Assembly (NCBI RefSeq): GCF_001705435.1
Contig: NZ_MDEN01000063.1
Span: forward strand, 124,001-188,000
Length of the DNA stretch: 64,000 bases
Source of the DNA: Pseudomonas graminis
GTDB taxonomy: Bacteria > Pseudomonadota > Gammaproteobacteria > Pseudomonadales > Pseudomonadaceae
Direction: 5' to 3'
Shown here: positions 53,713 to 63,681 of the stretch, piece after piece
Numbering within the stretch: the first letter of the stretch is position 1
How the letters are laid out: each line of letters opens with the position of its first letter
Program-made: the position numbers and the translations under genes
Notes under the pieces: model-generated
Told to the model about the DNA's origin: nothing
Seen by the model: the letters and a program-made list of their open reading frames with translations, nothing else
Databases searched by the model: none

Positions 53713-54621
53713 GTGATCACTTCCCGCCTGCGCACCCTGCGCGATCATATCCGTTGGGCTGTCAGCCGATTCCACGGGGAAGACCTGTTTTTCGGTCATG
53801 GCACCGACAACGCGTGGGACGAAGCTCGCCAGCTGGTGCTCGGCGCCCTGCACCTGCCGTGGGAAATTGCCGACAGTTACCTGGATTGCAACCTGGAAGA
53901 CGAAGAGCTGGTGGCGGTTCAACACCTGATCAAGCGACGCATCGAAGAGCGCGTGCCCACGGCGTATCTGCTGGGTGAAGCGTGGTTCTGCGGGATGTCA
54001 TTTATCGTGGATGAGCGCGTGCTGATTCCGCGCTCGCCCATCGGTGAACTGATCGAGCAGCGGTTCGCACCCTGGCTGGCCAGCGATCCGGCCCGCATTC
54101 TCGACCTTTGCACCGGCTCCGGCTGCATCGGCATCGCCTGCGCTGACGTGTTCCCCGACGCTGAAGTGGTGTTGGCGGATCTGTCGTTCGAGGCGCTGGA
54201 AGTGGCGAATCAGAACATCGAGCGCCATGGCGTGGATCAGCGCGTGTACACCGTGCAGGGCGATGGTTTCGACGGCCTGCCGGGCCAGCGTTTTGACCTG
54301 ATCGTGTCCAACCCGCCGTACGTCGATGCCGAAGATTTCGCCGACATGCCCGACGAATACCAGCACGAACCCGAGCTGGCGCTGGCCTGCGGTGACGACG
54401 GCTTGAACCTGGTGCGGCGCATGCTGGCCCAGGCAGCGGACCATCTGGAGGAAAAGGGCTTGTTGATCGTGGAAGTCGGCAACAGTCAGGTTCACGTCGA
54501 AGCGCTGTACCCGGAAGTGGATTTCGCCTGGCTGGAATTCGAGCGCGGCGGCCACGGCGTGTTCATGCTGACGGCCGAGCAGTGCCGCAATCATCAAGAC
54601 CTCTTCGCGGCGCGGATCTAG
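53713..54621 (+). CDS. prmB: Ribosomal protein L3 N5-glutamine methyltransferase PrmB
   Basis: 302 residues from a GTG start with AAGGAG before it. PrmB methylates a glutamine of ribosomal protein L3 with S-adenosylmethionine during ribosome assembly. Motifs are the AdoMet site [20 protein letters not shown] at about 135-155 and the glutamine-binding [20 protein letters not shown] at about 198-217. The N-terminal helical part matches PrmB rather than HemK/PrmC. The longer upstream frame is not used. In Pseudomonas it is followed by aroC in the same direction, as here after an insertion of two minus-strand genes. Confidence 0.92.
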   Translation: MITSRLRTLRDHIRWAVSRFHGEDLFFGHGTDNAWDEARQLVLGALHLPWEIADSYLDCNLEDEELVAVQHLIKRRIEERVPTAYLLGEAWFCGMSFIVDERVLIPRSPIGELIEQRFAPWLASDPARILDLCTGSGCIGIACADVFPDAEVVLADLSFEALEVANQNIERHGVDQRVYTVQGDGFDGLPGQRFDLIVSNPPYVDAEDFADMPDEYQHEPELALACGDDGLNLVRRMLAQAADHLEEKGLLIVEVGNSQVHVEALYPEVDFAWLEFERGGHGVFMLTAEQCRNHQDLFAARI

Positions 54622-54640
54622 TCAGGCCATCCGCGGGCCT

Positions 54641-54729
54641 CTTCCCGGCTAAAGCCGGTCCCACCAGGGCACCGCATCCATCCAGATTCACCGCGTATGC
54701 TGGATGTAGGACCGGCTTCAGCCGGGAAG
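54641..54729. repeat. REP doublet (CCCGGCTAAAGCCGG type)
   Basis: CTTCCCGGCTAAAGCCGGTC and, inverted, GACCGGCTTCAGCCGGGAAG-like ends face each other across about 50 bases. Same class as 35370-35435. Confidence 0.8.
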
Positions 54730-54788
54730 GCGTCGGTTGTCACGCCACACAGCTGATGGCGAGCACACGGGCCTGGCTTAACGCCGGG

Positions 54789-55589
54789 TCACCGGTGCGT
54801 TGCAATCCAGATCAGCAGGCCGGCCTGAAACACGGCAAAGGTCACCAGGCAGGCGATGGTGAAGCGCAAGCCGGCGTCGTCCCGGCGGTATTTGTTGACC
54901 TTGTCTTCGGTCTTCTTGATCGTAACGTCCTGTTCCTGAATCCTCTGTTCGGCCTGTTGCAGCATCTGCGCGGCGTCGAGGATCTGCACGATCTGGATTT
55001 TGTCGGCGTTCCAGGTGTTATTGAGGTTGCCGACCTTGGCGTCCTTGATGGTGCCTTTCAGGTGCTGCGCATCGGCGTAGACGACTTCGAAACCCTGGGT
55101 TTTGAGGAAGTGATCACGACGCAGGCGCGTGTCCTCGTTGAGCGCATCCTTGTTGGCCAGCGCAACGCCTTCGATCTTGTACGCGGCGCAACGTTTCTGC
55201 GCCCAGGTGATGCCCTGAGCCAGCATGAAGCGCCCCAGACCACGGTTCCACGGGTCGATCTGCAAACCGGATTCCGGGCCGACGCGGACGCTGCGATTGG
55301 CGTGGTCCACCCAGATATCCAGTCGATTCTGCTCTTTACGGACCTTCTGCCCCGGCAACTGATAGCTCATGCGCAGCAGGCTGAATTCCTTGTTGTGGCG
55401 CTCGGCCTTGCCGAACTCGACGAACCGCAGCGGGCGTGCGCCGGTGGCACGGTCGGTGGGCAGAGGCGCCAGACGCAGCATCGAGAAGTGCTCGGCGTGG
55501 ACTTCTTCCCACAGCACAGGCGCGGCGACTTCGCCTTCTTTGGCATCGGTCGGATCGACCGCGTCGGTTTGCATGGTTGCTTCTGTCAT
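54789..55589 (-). CDS. Conserved tail-anchored protein, possible acetyltransferase-like domain
   Basis: 266 residues from MTEATMQTDAVDPTDAKEGE. A central domain (about 60-200) includes GLQIDPWNRGLGRFMLAQGI and RLRRDHFLKTQGFEVVYADA, which resembles the end of a GNAT fold. A coiled coil (AAQMLQQAEQRIQEQDVTIK) and one C-terminal transmembrane helix (RFTIACLVTFAVFQAGLLIW) follow, so the protein is tail-anchored with its bulk in the cytoplasm. No proven function. It is common in Pseudomonas next to prmB/aroC to my knowledge. Confidence 0.68.
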   Translation of the reverse strand: MTEATMQTDAVDPTDAKEGEVAAPVLWEEVHAEHFSMLRLAPLPTDRATGARPLRFVEFGKAERHNKEFSLLRMSYQLPGQKVRKEQNRLDIWVDHANRSVRVGPESGLQIDPWNRGLGRFMLAQGITWAQKRCAAYKIEGVALANKDALNEDTRLRRDHFLKTQGFEVVYADAQHLKGTIKDAKVGNLNNTWNADKIQIVQILDAAQMLQQAEQRIQEQDVTIKKTEDKVNKYRRDDAGLRFTIACLVTFAVFQAGLLIWIATHR

Positions 55590-55723
55590 CACGGCGATCC
55601 TGTTATCGACATTGCCCGGCACATGGCACCGGCACACGATGCCAGCAGACAGCTATCGGCCGTTTCTGACGAAGCTGAAGGGATCGTGCGTCGACTCGCG
55701 CGTCGACGAGAAGAGCACCGGCC

Positions 55724-56719
55724 TCAGGCGGCCGGTATCGAGTCGAGGAATTTCAGGATGCGATCGGTGACTTCGCTGGCCAGCGGCAGCTGTGGATCCT
55801 TGTAGGACGCCAACTGCCGCTTGATGTCCATCGGCACGATGCGCAGCACGTGGTTCATGCCGTCGATAATCGCCAGTTGCGAGTCGGGTTTGGCCTTGTG
55901 CAGCAGCTCGGCATCGCCCACGCCCACTTGCATGTCGTTGCGCCCCTGAATGATCAGCGTCGGGATCTTCAATTGCCCGAACGCCGCCGTCGGATTCTGC
56001 CGGAACAATGAAATCAGATAAGGCTGCACGCTCGGGCGGAACACCACCTGAAGGGGTTCGGGCACGTCGTTGTCGGTCTTGCCGGCTTTGATCTCTTCGA
56101 TCAGTTGCTCACTGCGCGCCAGCAGCGGAGGAGGGAGGCGATCCTGCAATTGCTCGCGAACCACTTGATCCACCGGGCGACCGGTGCCGGCTACGGAGAT
56201 CAACGCCACGGCGCCTGCGCGTTCCGCCGCCAGGGTGGCGACCAGCGCGCCCTCGCTGTGGCCCATCAGAATCAGAGGGCCCAGGCGCGAGTCGGTCTTG
56301 AGCTTGGCGGCCCAGGCGACCGCGTCGTCGACGTACTTTTCGATGCTCAAATCGCGCTCGTCCGGGGTGGCAGGGCGACTGGCCGCGACGCCGCGCTTGT
56401 CGTAACGCACGCTGGCGATGTTGTGCTTGGCGAGGATCAGCGCGAGACGCTTCATGCTGTCGTTGCGCCCGCCGTCGGAGTTGTTGCCGTCACGGTCGGT
56501 CGGCCCCGAACCGGCGATGATCAACACCACTGGCACGGGTTTGGTCGATTTGGGCAGCAGCAGCGTGCCGAACAGCTCGCCGGTCCCGGTGTCCAGGCTG
56601 ATGGGGCGCTGCAGCACGACGGGCGTTCCGGCGTGGGCGATGGACGACAGCAGGGTCAGGCTCAAGATGATCGCTCGCAGCGGCCAGAAGCCGCGAATCA
56701 GGGGTAAGGCGCTTAGCAT
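55724..56719 (-). CDS. Exported alpha/beta hydrolase
   Basis: 331 residues. A signal peptide (IILSLTLLSSIAHA) precedes a serine hydrolase domain: oxyanion region LIIAGSGPTDRDGN, nucleophile Ser in LILMGHSEGALVATLAAERA (about residue 154), Asp in LIIQGRNDMQVG and His in DGMNHVLRIV. This fits the DUF3887/peptidase S9-like family of periplasmic esterases or lipases. The substrate is unknown. It is divergent from aroC, so the two share a 127-base upstream region. Confidence 0.82.
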   Translation of the reverse strand: MLSALPLIRGFWPLRAIILSLTLLSSIAHAGTPVVLQRPISLDTGTGELFGTLLLPKSTKPVPVVLIIAGSGPTDRDGNNSDGGRNDSMKRLALILAKHNIASVRYDKRGVAASRPATPDERDLSIEKYVDDAVAWAAKLKTDSRLGPLILMGHSEGALVATLAAERAGAVALISVAGTGRPVDQVVREQLQDRLPPPLLARSEQLIEEIKAGKTDNDVPEPLQVVFRPSVQPYLISLFRQNPTAAFGQLKIPTLIIQGRNDMQVGVGDAELLHKAKPDSQLAIIDGMNHVLRIVPMDIKRQLASYKDPQLPLASEVTDRILKFLDSIPAA

Positions 56720-56846
56720 TGCAGGACCGTCATCAATAAAGTGTCAATTGGACGCGGGCAAATGAATAAGGTTCGAGGATGAACTGCGCCATAAGCCTGC
56801 GTATACTGGCGCGCTTGAGTTTTTGAACGTCCTCGGAGCCTCCCGC

Positions 56847-57938
56847 ATGTCCGGCAATACCTACGGCAAGCTGTTCACTGTCACCACTGCCGGCGAAAGC
56901 CACGGTCCGGCACTGGTTGCCATCGTTGACGGCTGCCCGCCGGGCATCGAGCTGTCGCTGGAAGACCTGCAGCGTGACCTCGACCGCCGCAAGCCGGGGA
57001 CCAGCCGCCACACCACCCAGCGTCAGGAGCCCGACGAGGTCGAAATCCTCTCCGGCGTCTTCGAAGGCAAGACCACCGGCGCGTCCATCGGCCTGCTGAT
57101 CCGCAACACCGATCAGAAGTCCAAGGACTATTCGGCGATCAAGGACCTGTTCCGGCCCGCCCACGCCGATTACACCTATCACCATAAATACGGCCTGCGC
57201 GACTACCGTGGCGGCGGTCGCAGCTCTGCGCGGGAAACGGCCATGCGCGTCGCCGCCGGGGCCATCGCCAAGAAGTTTCTTGCCACTCAGGGCATTACCG
57301 TTCGCGGCTACATGAGCCAGCTCGGCCCGATCGAAATCCCGTTCAAGACCTGGGATTCGGTGGAAGACAACGCGTTCTTCAGCCCCGACCCGAGCAAGGT
57401 GCCGGAGCTGGAAGCCTACATGGACCAGCTGCGTCGCGATCAGGATTCGGTGGGCGCGAAGATCACGGTTGTGGCCGAAGGCGTGATGCCCGGCCTGGGC
57501 GAGCCGATTTTCGACCGTCTCGACGCTGAACTGGCCCACGCGCTGATGAGCATCAACGCGGTCAAGGGCGTCGAGATCGGCGCCGGTTTTGCCTGCGTTG
57601 CCCAGCGCGGTACCGAGCACCGCGATGAGATGAGCCCCGAGGGTTTTCTGTCGAATAACGCGGGCGGCATCCTCGGCGGGATTTCGTCTGGCCAGCCGAT
57701 CATTGCGCACCTGGCGCTGAAGGCGACGTCCAGCATCACCACGCCGGGGCACTCGATCGACGTCGATGGCAACTCCGTTGAAGTCATCACCAAAGGCCGC
57801 CACGACCCGTGCGTCGGCATCCGCGCCACGCCCATTGCCGAAGCGATGATGGCCATCGTGCTGGTCGACCACCTGCTGCGCCATCGCGGCCAAAACGCTG
57901 ACGTGCGTGTCACGACGCCGATTCTGGGTCAGCTGTAA
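56847..57938 (+). CDS. aroC: Chorismate synthase AroC
   Basis: 363 residues. It converts 5-enolpyruvylshikimate 3-phosphate to chorismate with reduced FMN, the last common step of aromatic amino acid synthesis. Signatures are [40 protein letters not shown] and the C-terminal [32 protein letters not shown] precedes the ATG; a frame extension of eight codons upstream is not conserved. The length is normal. Confidence 0.95.
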   Translation: MSGNTYGKLFTVTTAGESHGPALVAIVDGCPPGIELSLEDLQRDLDRRKPGTSRHTTQRQEPDEVEILSGVFEGKTTGASIGLLIRNTDQKSKDYSAIKDLFRPAHADYTYHHKYGLRDYRGGGRSSARETAMRVAAGAIAKKFLATQGITVRGYMSQLGPIEIPFKTWDSVEDNAFFSPDPSKVPELEAYMDQLRRDQDSVGAKITVVAEGVMPGLGEPIFDRLDAELAHALMSINAVKGVEIGAGFACVAQRGTEHRDEMSPEGFLSNNAGGILGGISSGQPIIAHLALKATSSITTPGHSIDVDGNSVEVITKGRHDPCVGIRATPIAEAMMAIVLVDHLLRHRGQNADVRVTTPILGQL

Positions 57939-57975
57939 TGCCTGAGCCGCGCGTTGCCGCCGCGGTCATCTGAGC

Positions 57976-59124
57976 GTGGCGGCGCTTCCTTACTGGCGCC
58001 TCGCCAGCTTCTATCTCTTCTACTTCGCCCTGCTTGGGGCCACGGCGCCTTACATGGCGCTGTATTTCAGCCACCTGGGTTTTTCTGCTGCGCGCATCGG
58101 CGAGTTGGTAGCGATCCCGATGCTGATGCGCTGCGTCGCGCCCAATGTCTGGGGCTGGCTCGGCGACCACACCGGGCGACGTCTGGCCATCGTGCGCTTC
58201 GGCGCCCTCTGCGGGCTGGCCTGTTTCAGCCTGATTCTCGTCGACACGTCCTACGCCTGGCTGGCGATGGTCATGGCGCTCTATGCGTTTTTCTGGCACG
58301 CGGTGCTGCCGCAGTTCGAAGTCATCACGCTGACGCATTTGCAGGGCCAGACTTCCCGCTACAGCCAGATCCGGCTGTGGGGATCGATCGGCTTCATTCT
58401 CTCGGTGGTCGTGCTGGGCCGGATGCTCGAGTGGTTCAGCCTGGATTACTACCCGCAACTCTTGCTGGTCATTCTGATCGGCATTGTCGCCAGCAGTTGG
58501 TGGGTGCCGAATGCACAACCGGTGGTCTCGGGCGCGCGGGTCGCGGGGGAGGGGTTTCTCAGGCAGTTGATGAGGCCGGGCGTGCTGGCGTTTTACGTCA
58601 GCGTTGCCCTGATACAACTGAGCCACGGGCCGTATAACACTTTTCTTACGCTGCACTTGGAACACCTCGGTTACACCCGCGGCATCATTGGCCTGCTGTG
58701 GGCGCTGGGGGTGATTGCCGAAGTGTTGATGTTCATGCTGATGAGCCGTGTGCTGCAGCGATTCAGTGTCCGCCAGGTGCTGATGACCAGCTTCGTGATC
58801 GCCGCCTTGCGCTGGCTTTTACTGGGTAATCTGGCCGATCATCTGGCGATTCTGATCGTCGCCCAACTGATGCACGCGGCCACCTTCGGCAGTTTTCATG
58901 CCTCGGCCGTGCATTACGTGCAGCGCAGCTTCGGCCCGCGCCAGCAGGGTCAGGGTCAGGCGCTGTACGCCGCCCTTTCCGGCACCGGCGGGGCGATGGG
59001 CGCTTTGTATGCCGGGTACAGCTGGAATGCGCTGGGCGCCAGTTGGACCTTTGCCATTGCGAGTCTGGCGGCCGTGGCCGCTGCTGTTCTGACCGCCACA
59101 TGTATGAAAGAGGAGCGCGTATGA
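57976..59124 (+). CDS. MFS transporter, phenylpropionate-permease-like (MFS_1_like)
   Basis: 382 residues from GTG, 12 predicted helices. The opening PYWRLASFYLFYFALLGATA and the motif GWLGDHTGRRLAIVRFGALC with RYSQIRLWGSIGFILSVVVL are typical of the HcaT/LacY-like branch. It starts 37 bases after aroC and its stop overlaps the mtnB start (ATGA), so it is co-translated with the methionine salvage genes. A role in taking up methylthioribose or another salvage substrate is possible but not shown. Confidence 0.83.
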   Translation: MAALPYWRLASFYLFYFALLGATAPYMALYFSHLGFSAARIGELVAIPMLMRCVAPNVWGWLGDHTGRRLAIVRFGALCGLACFSLILVDTSYAWLAMVMALYAFFWHAVLPQFEVITLTHLQGQTSRYSQIRLWGSIGFILSVVVLGRMLEWFSLDYYPQLLLVILIGIVASSWWVPNAQPVVSGARVAGEGFLRQLMRPGVLAFYVSVALIQLSHGPYNTFLTLHLEHLGYTRGIIGLLWALGVIAEVLMFMLMSRVLQRFSVRQVLMTSFVIAALRWLLLGNLADHLAILIVAQLMHAATFGSFHASAVHYVQRSFGPRQQGQGQALYAALSGTGGAMGALYAGYSWNALGASWTFAIASLAAVAAAVLTATCMKEERV

Positions 59125-59735
59125 GTCGCGAAGCACTGGCGCGGGAAATCATCGAAGCGGGGCAGTTTTTGTACGCCCGGGGCTGGTCGCCCGCCACCAG
59201 CAGCAATTATTCCGTGCGCCTGTCGCCGACCGAAGCGCTGCTGACCGTCTCCGGCAAGCACAAGGGCCAGTTGGGCATGGACGACGTGCTGGCCACCGAC
59301 CTTGCCGGCAACAGCCTGGAGCCCGGCAAAAAGCCGTCGGCTGAAACCCTGCTGCACACGCAGCTTTATAGTTGCAAGCCTGCAGTGGGCGCCGTGCTGC
59401 ACACCCATTCGGTCAACGCCACCGTGCTGTCCCGGCTCACGGCCGGTGATCATCTGGTGTTCGAGGACTACGAGCTGCAAAAGGCCTTCAGCGGCGTTTC
59501 CACCCACGAATCAAAAGTGCTGGTACCGATTTTCGACAACGATCAGGACATCGCCCGGCTCGCCGACAAGGTCCAGCCCTGGCTGGATCAACACCCTGAC
59601 TGCGCCGGTTACTTGATTCGCGGTCATGGGTTATACACCTGGGGCGCGAAAATGAGCGATGCCTTGCGCCAGATCGAAGCCTTCGAATTCTTGTTCGAAT
59701 GCGAGCTCAAGACGCTGTCCGTGCTCAACCGCTGA
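59121..59735 (+). CDS. mtnB: Methylthioribulose-1-phosphate dehydratase MtnB
   Basis: 204 residues, class II aldolase fold. It dehydrates 5-methylthioribulose-1-phosphate in the methionine salvage pathway. Zinc ligands are the two His of VLHTHSVNATVLSR and a third His in YLIRGHGLYTWG; SSNYSVRLSPTEALLTVSGK forms the phosphate site. AGGAG precedes the ATG. It heads mtnB-mtnD-mtnC and is coupled to the MFS gene. Confidence 0.93.
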   Translation: MSREALAREIIEAGQFLYARGWSPATSSNYSVRLSPTEALLTVSGKHKGQLGMDDVLATDLAGNSLEPGKKPSAETLLHTQLYSCKPAVGAVLHTHSVNATVLSRLTAGDHLVFEDYELQKAFSGVSTHESKVLVPIFDNDQDIARLADKVQPWLDQHPDCAGYLIRGHGLYTWGAKMSDALRQIEAFEFLFECELKTLSVLNR

Positions 59736-59845
59736 TCCCTGACGTACGCAACGATCAACGCACCGCAGCGTTCCCACTGCCTGAATCAACGCGTCGGATC
59801 GGCCCCAGAGCCGACCGGTGCGGACCGAACCGAGGAAGCCCCGAA

Positions 59846-60391
59846 ATGAGCAGTCTGTCCGTTTATCACGTGTCATCCCCCGAGCTGCCCAACAAGGTCC
59901 TGACGCACCTGGAAGACATTGCCTCGACCCTGGCCGAGCACGGTGTGGCGTTCGACCGCTGGCAGGCGGCAGCGCCCATCACCCCCGGCGCCAGCCAGGA
60001 GGAGGTCGTCGCGGCCTACCGCACCCAGATTGACAGGCTGATGACCGAGCGCGGTTACGTGACCGTCGACGTGATCAGCCTCAACAGCGATCACCCGCAG
60101 AAGGCCGAACTGCGCGCCAAGTTCCTCGAGGAGCACCAGCATGGCGAAGATGAGGTGCGTTTCTTCGTTGCCGGCCGTGGGCTGTTTACCCTGCACATCG
60201 ACGACTTTGTCTACGCCGTGCTGTGCGAAAAAAACGACCTGATCTCGGTGCCGGCCGGCACCCGCCATTGGTTCGACATGGGCGAGAATCCGCATTTCGT
60301 CGCCATCCGCCTGTTCAATAACCCGGAGGGCTGGGTGGCCAAATTCACCGGCGAAAGCATCGCCGGCCAGTTCCCGCGTCTGGAAGACTGA
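59846..60391 (+). CDS. mtnD: Acireductone dioxygenase MtnD
   Basis: 181 residues, cupin fold. It oxidises acireductone to formate and the keto acid precursor of methionine (iron form). Metal ligands are visible in EEHQHGEDEVRFFVAGRGLF (His, His, Glu) and in PAGTRHWFDMGENP (His). It lies 110 bases after mtnB and six before mtnC. Confidence 0.94.
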   Translation: MSSLSVYHVSSPELPNKVLTHLEDIASTLAEHGVAFDRWQAAAPITPGASQEEVVAAYRTQIDRLMTERGYVTVDVISLNSDHPQKAELRAKFLEEHQHGEDEVRFFVAGRGLFTLHIDDFVYAVLCEKNDLISVPAGTRHWFDMGENPHFVAIRLFNNPEGWVAKFTGESIAGQFPRLED

Positions 60392-60397
60392 TTACCC

Positions 60398-61081
60398 ATG
60401 ACCATTAAAGCGATCCTGACCGACATCGAAGGCACCACCAGCGCGGTGAGCTTCGTCTTCGACGTGCTCTTTCCGTATGCCAAACAGCATCTGCCCGCGT
60501 TCGTTCGCGAGCATGCCGCCGACCCCGAGGTGGCCGCGCAGTTGCAGGCCGTGCGCAACGACAGTGCCGAACCCGATGCGAGCGTCGATCGGGTGATCGA
60601 GATCCTGCTGCAATGGATCGCCGAAGATCGCAAAGCCACGCCGCTGAAAGCCTTGCAAGGCATGGTCTGGCAGCAGGGTTATCAGGCCGGCCAGCTCAAG
60701 GGGCATGTCTACCCGGACGCCGTGGAGGCGCTGAAACGCTGGCATCAGGCGGGGTACGCGCTTTACGTCTACTCCTCGGGCTCGATCCAGGCGCAGAAGC
60801 TGATCTTTGGTTGCTCCGAGGCGGGCGATCTGTCCGGACTGTTCAGCGGCTACTTTGACACCACCTCCGGGCCCAAGCGGGAGGAGGCGTCCTATCGATC
60901 GATTGCGTCGAGCATCGGTCAGCCGGCGGACGCCATTCTGTTTCTGTCTGACATCGTGGAAGAGCTCGATGCGGCGCAACGGGCCGGCATGGTCACCTGC
61001 GCACTGGTGCGCGATGGCGGAGAACTGGATGGGCACATCAACGTCAGCAGTTTTACGGGGATAGAGCCCTGCGCTTTCTGA
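60398..61081 (+). CDS. mtnC: Enolase-phosphatase MtnC
   Basis: 227 residues, HAD superfamily. A single enzyme enolises and dephosphorylates diketo-methylthiopentyl-1-phosphate to acireductone. The HAD motifs are [20 protein letters not shown] (motif I), [15 protein letters not shown] (motif II), the Lys in GPKREEASY and the acidic [12 protein letters not shown] (motif IV). It is followed by a good terminator. Confidence 0.94.
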   Translation: MTIKAILTDIEGTTSAVSFVFDVLFPYAKQHLPAFVREHAADPEVAAQLQAVRNDSAEPDASVDRVIEILLQWIAEDRKATPLKALQGMVWQQGYQAGQLKGHVYPDAVEALKRWHQAGYALYVYSSGSIQAQKLIFGCSEAGDLSGLFSGYFDTTSGPKREEASYRSIASSIGQPADAILFLSDIVEELDAAQRAGMVTCALVRDGGELDGHINVSSFTGIEPCAF

Positions 61082-61104
61082 CGATTCAAGCATGCTGAAA
61101 ACCG

Positions 61105-61135
61105 ACGGCCGATGTCTTTGACATTGGCCGTTTTT
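61105..61135 (+). terminator. Rho-independent terminator of the mtn operon
   Basis: ACGGCC-GATGTC and its complement GACAT-T-GGCCGT form a long stem with a TTT loop, followed by TTTTTG. It starts 24 bases after the mtnC stop. Confidence 0.88.
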
Positions 61136-61402
61136 GTATCCAAATGCGGAAAAATGTAAGTTGGTTTTTGTTCGTTTTGGGAAGTTGCTTGTTTTACGGT
61201 CAGGCATGCCTGTTTGTTTTTGACGCTGTGTTTAACCCTCCTCGACTGTGTAACCCTTCGCCTGCCGGACCCTGACAGCTTTTGAGTGCGCCTCGTGCGG
61301 TCGTGTTGACGACAGCACCTGACGCCGTTTTCAGCTGCCATGCATAAAAAATCCAAGGGGCATCAGGGCCGCGCATTTGATGGTTTTAAACGGGAGGGGA
61401 AC

Positions 61403-62119
61403 ATGAAAAACGCGCAGACAGGGACGCTGAGTCCGTTGATACAACAAATGGTCACCAGCATCACTGAACAGGATGGCGATGCGGCCATCGCCAACGCACT
61501 TGACTGGCTGAGAGCTGAATGCCGCAGCGAACGGGCCATGCTCTATCAGTACCGAAACGGCGTGCTCCTCAGTTGCATCACGTCGAACGTCGACAGCTAT
61601 TGGAAGGACCTTTATTGCCAGGGACGCCTGATGATCGAGGACCCGGTTATCCGCTGCTACCGACACACCATGGGCTTTCTGAATTGGGAAGAGGCCTTCA
61701 AGACCTACCCGCCATCACCCGCCTACATGGCGGCGGTGGAGGATTGCGACCTCCTGCCAGCCTTTTCCTACGGCTACAGCAGCCAGACGCGGGCTAATCA
61801 GGGTGTCATCACCATTTGCACGCTGAACGGCATGGAGCGCCCGCTGACCCACAACGATCGGTACCTGCTGACGAGTCTGGTGCCGATGCTTCATGTGGCG
61901 GGAAAAGGGCGTCAACTGCAGACCCGAGCGCTGTCGCCCAAAGAGCTGGAAATTCTCAAGTGGGCGCGGGAAGGCAAGACGGCGTGGGAGATCGGGCTGA
62001 TAAAGGAAGTCTCGGAAGCAACCGTCAAACATCACTTCAAGAGCATCTACGCCAAGCTCGGGGTGACCAATCGTGCGCAGGCGGTGGGCGAGGCGTTGTG
62101 CCGAGGGATTATTCAATAG
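61403..62119 (+). CDS. LuxR-family regulator with autoinducer-binding domain (LuxR solo)
   Basis: 238 residues. The N-terminal autoinducer domain keeps the usual Trp, Tyr, Asp-Pro and Trp pattern (SYWKDLYCQGRLMIEDPVIR ... FLNWEEAF). The C-terminal GerE HTH is complete (LSPKELEILKWAREGKTAWE, VSEATVKHHFKSIYAKLGVT). No luxI gene lies nearby, so it is an orphan receptor that could sense foreign acyl-homoserine lactones or other small molecules. GGGAGGGG precedes the chosen ATG. The 260 bases before it hold no other gene. Confidence 0.87.
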   Translation: MKNAQTGTLSPLIQQMVTSITEQDGDAAIANALDWLRAECRSERAMLYQYRNGVLLSCITSNVDSYWKDLYCQGRLMIEDPVIRCYRHTMGFLNWEEAFKTYPPSPAYMAAVEDCDLLPAFSYGYSSQTRANQGVITICTLNGMERPLTHNDRYLLTSLVPMLHVAGKGRQLQTRALSPKELEILKWAREGKTAWEIGLIKEVSEATVKHHFKSIYAKLGVTNRAQAVGEALCRGIIQ

Positions 62120-62185
62120 GCCCGCTCTGAGAGACAGCGCCGCAATGACTGTCATTGCGTGAAGGGAGTGACTCGAAAAAAGCTC

Positions 62186-62217
62186 AAAAAAAACCGCGAT
62201 AGCATCAACTATCGCGG
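62186..62217 (-). terminator. Rho-independent terminator of the DUF3509 gene
   Basis: On the minus strand the perfect stem CCGCGATAG-N6-CTATCGCGG is followed by eight T, about 70 bases after the gene's stop codon. It also faces the luxR end. Confidence 0.85.
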
Positions 62218-62287
62218 GAATCTACAAGGGATGCTTCGATGAGAGTGAAACGTGCTGCTGCCGGAACGCAATGTTCCGGCCTGATAC

Positions 62288-62566
62288 CTATCGGGTGTGA
62301 TAAGTAGGCAAATCAAAACGGTGCTGGCTTTGCAACATCGAGATGGCGGGCAGCTCGCTGGCTTGTGCGGCCAGGTCGCGACGAATCGCGCTGATCACCC
62401 ATTCCAGTTGCACTGGGGTGTGCAGTTGAGCGTAGGACACGCAGCGACGGATGTTGGTGCCTTGATCGTTACGCAGAGTCAACAGAACCCCACCGTCCGG
62501 ACGCGGTTGAGTGGTGACTTCGAAATCGGAAAATACGGATGCGAATTTTTCTTGGATGAAAGTCAT
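62288..62566 (-). CDS. DUF3509 family protein
   Basis: 92 residues starting MTFIQEKFASVFSDFEVTTQ. The pattern RPDGGVLLTLRNDQGTNIRR, CVSYAQLHTPVQLEWVISAI and RRDLAAQASELPAI is that of DUF3509, a small soluble protein nearly confined to Pseudomonas, of unknown function. GGAGCC lies upstream. The frame is open five codons further without support. Confidence 0.82.
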   Translation of the reverse strand: MTFIQEKFASVFSDFEVTTQPRPDGGVLLTLRNDQGTNIRRCVSYAQLHTPVQLEWVISAIRRDLAAQASELPAISMLQSQHRFDLPTYHTR

Positions 62567-63077
62567 GTCTAGAGGCTCCATTGCTCATGGGATAACAAGC
62601 TTGGAATGACTAGTGCAGTGACTGTGCCAGTTTTTGAGGTTAAATAAATATCAATGAAATCAGCGGGTTACGGTTTTTTAAAAAATGCTGCCTCGTGCAA
62701 TTTGCATGAATGCCTCTCGTGCATCCTGCAATTTACCGGAGTTGGGAGTGAGTGGTGGGTGACGCGGGGAGGGGTGCACGCATTGCGTGACATGACTGAG
62801 ACAGCGGTATAGGGGATTTATTTCACGTTGTTGCGAAATTTTCTCGGTGAGCGTTCAGGCGCCACTATCACCTCCATTGAAACCGATGGTTGGGCGCCGA
62901 TCATTGGCGCTAGCAGGGTTGGCGTCATGTGCGACGGCGCCCTCTGCGCTGCGCGCCTGGAGTTGTTGCTGTGAGTGGAACTACACGCTTTGTCCATGGC
63001 TCATAGATTGCCTGGCCCGTAGATCGCCGCATCCCTTGATTCATACCGCGCAATGCATTGCGCTACTGGAGTTACCT
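62567..63077. other. Intergenic segment
   Basis: 511 bases between two divergent genes. AT-rich stretches near 62640-62690 (TTAAATAAATATCAATG, TTTTTTAAAAAA) are promoter-like for the DUF3509 gene. No RNA gene or repeat recognised. Confidence 0.5.
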
Positions 63078-63614
63078 ATGTCCGAAGCCCCCAACACGAC
63101 CGGTTCTGCCACGCGCATGACAGACGAAGAAGCACTGGAATTTGCCGAGCAGGTATTCGACCGGGCCCGTGCTGGCGACGCCCCGATGCTCGACCGGCTG
63201 CTGGAAAACGGCTTGACCCCCAATCTTCGCAACCACAAAGGCGACACGCTGTTGATGCTGGCCAGCTATCACGGTCATCAAGACGCCGTGCGAGTGCTGC
63301 TCAAGCACAAGGCTGACCCTGAACTGCGCAACGACAACGGCCAGAGCCCCATCGCCGGTGCTGCTTTCAAAGGCGATCTGGAAACCGTGAAGATCCTCGT
63401 GGAAGCCGGCGCAGAGGTTGAAGGCGCTTCCGCCGACGGCCGCACGGCATTGATGATGGCGGCGATGTTCAACCGTACCGCGATCGTCGATTACCTGATC
63501 TCCAAGGGTGCCAACCCTCATATCCAGGATGCCAAGGGCGTCACTCCGCTGATGGCCGCGCAGACAATGGGTGCGACCGAGACCGCCGAGCAGCTCACCC
63601 GTCTGGGGGCGTAA
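63078..63614 (+). CDS. Ankyrin-repeat protein
   Basis: 178 residues from MSEAPNTTGSATRMTDEEAL. Four to five ankyrin repeats follow a short helical lead: NHKGDTLLMLASYHGHQDAV, NDNGQSPIAGAAFKGDLETV, SADGRTALMMAAMFNRTAIV, DAKGVTPLMAAQTMGATETA. No signal peptide is visible, so it is probably cytoplasmic. Such proteins bind partners; in P. aeruginosa AnkB supports catalase KatB in the periplasm, but no catalase gene is visible here. The open frame continues far upstream in an unnatural sequence and is not used. Confidence 0.85.
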   Translation: MSEAPNTTGSATRMTDEEALEFAEQVFDRARAGDAPMLDRLLENGLTPNLRNHKGDTLLMLASYHGHQDAVRVLLKHKADPELRNDNGQSPIAGAAFKGDLETVKILVEAGAEVEGASADGRTALMMAAMFNRTAIVDYLISKGANPHIQDAKGVTPLMAAQTMGATETAEQLTRLGA

Positions 63615-63681
63615 GCGATAGAGGCGCGCCGCATTTCCAGCTATTCTGCGCGCCTGTTTTCCAGCCCTCGGACGATCTGCC

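Noticed and set aside
62847..63077. 77-residue N-terminal extension of the ankyrin protein
   Set aside because: The extension lacks protein character, and a start with a GGAG-like site lies directly before MSEAPN.
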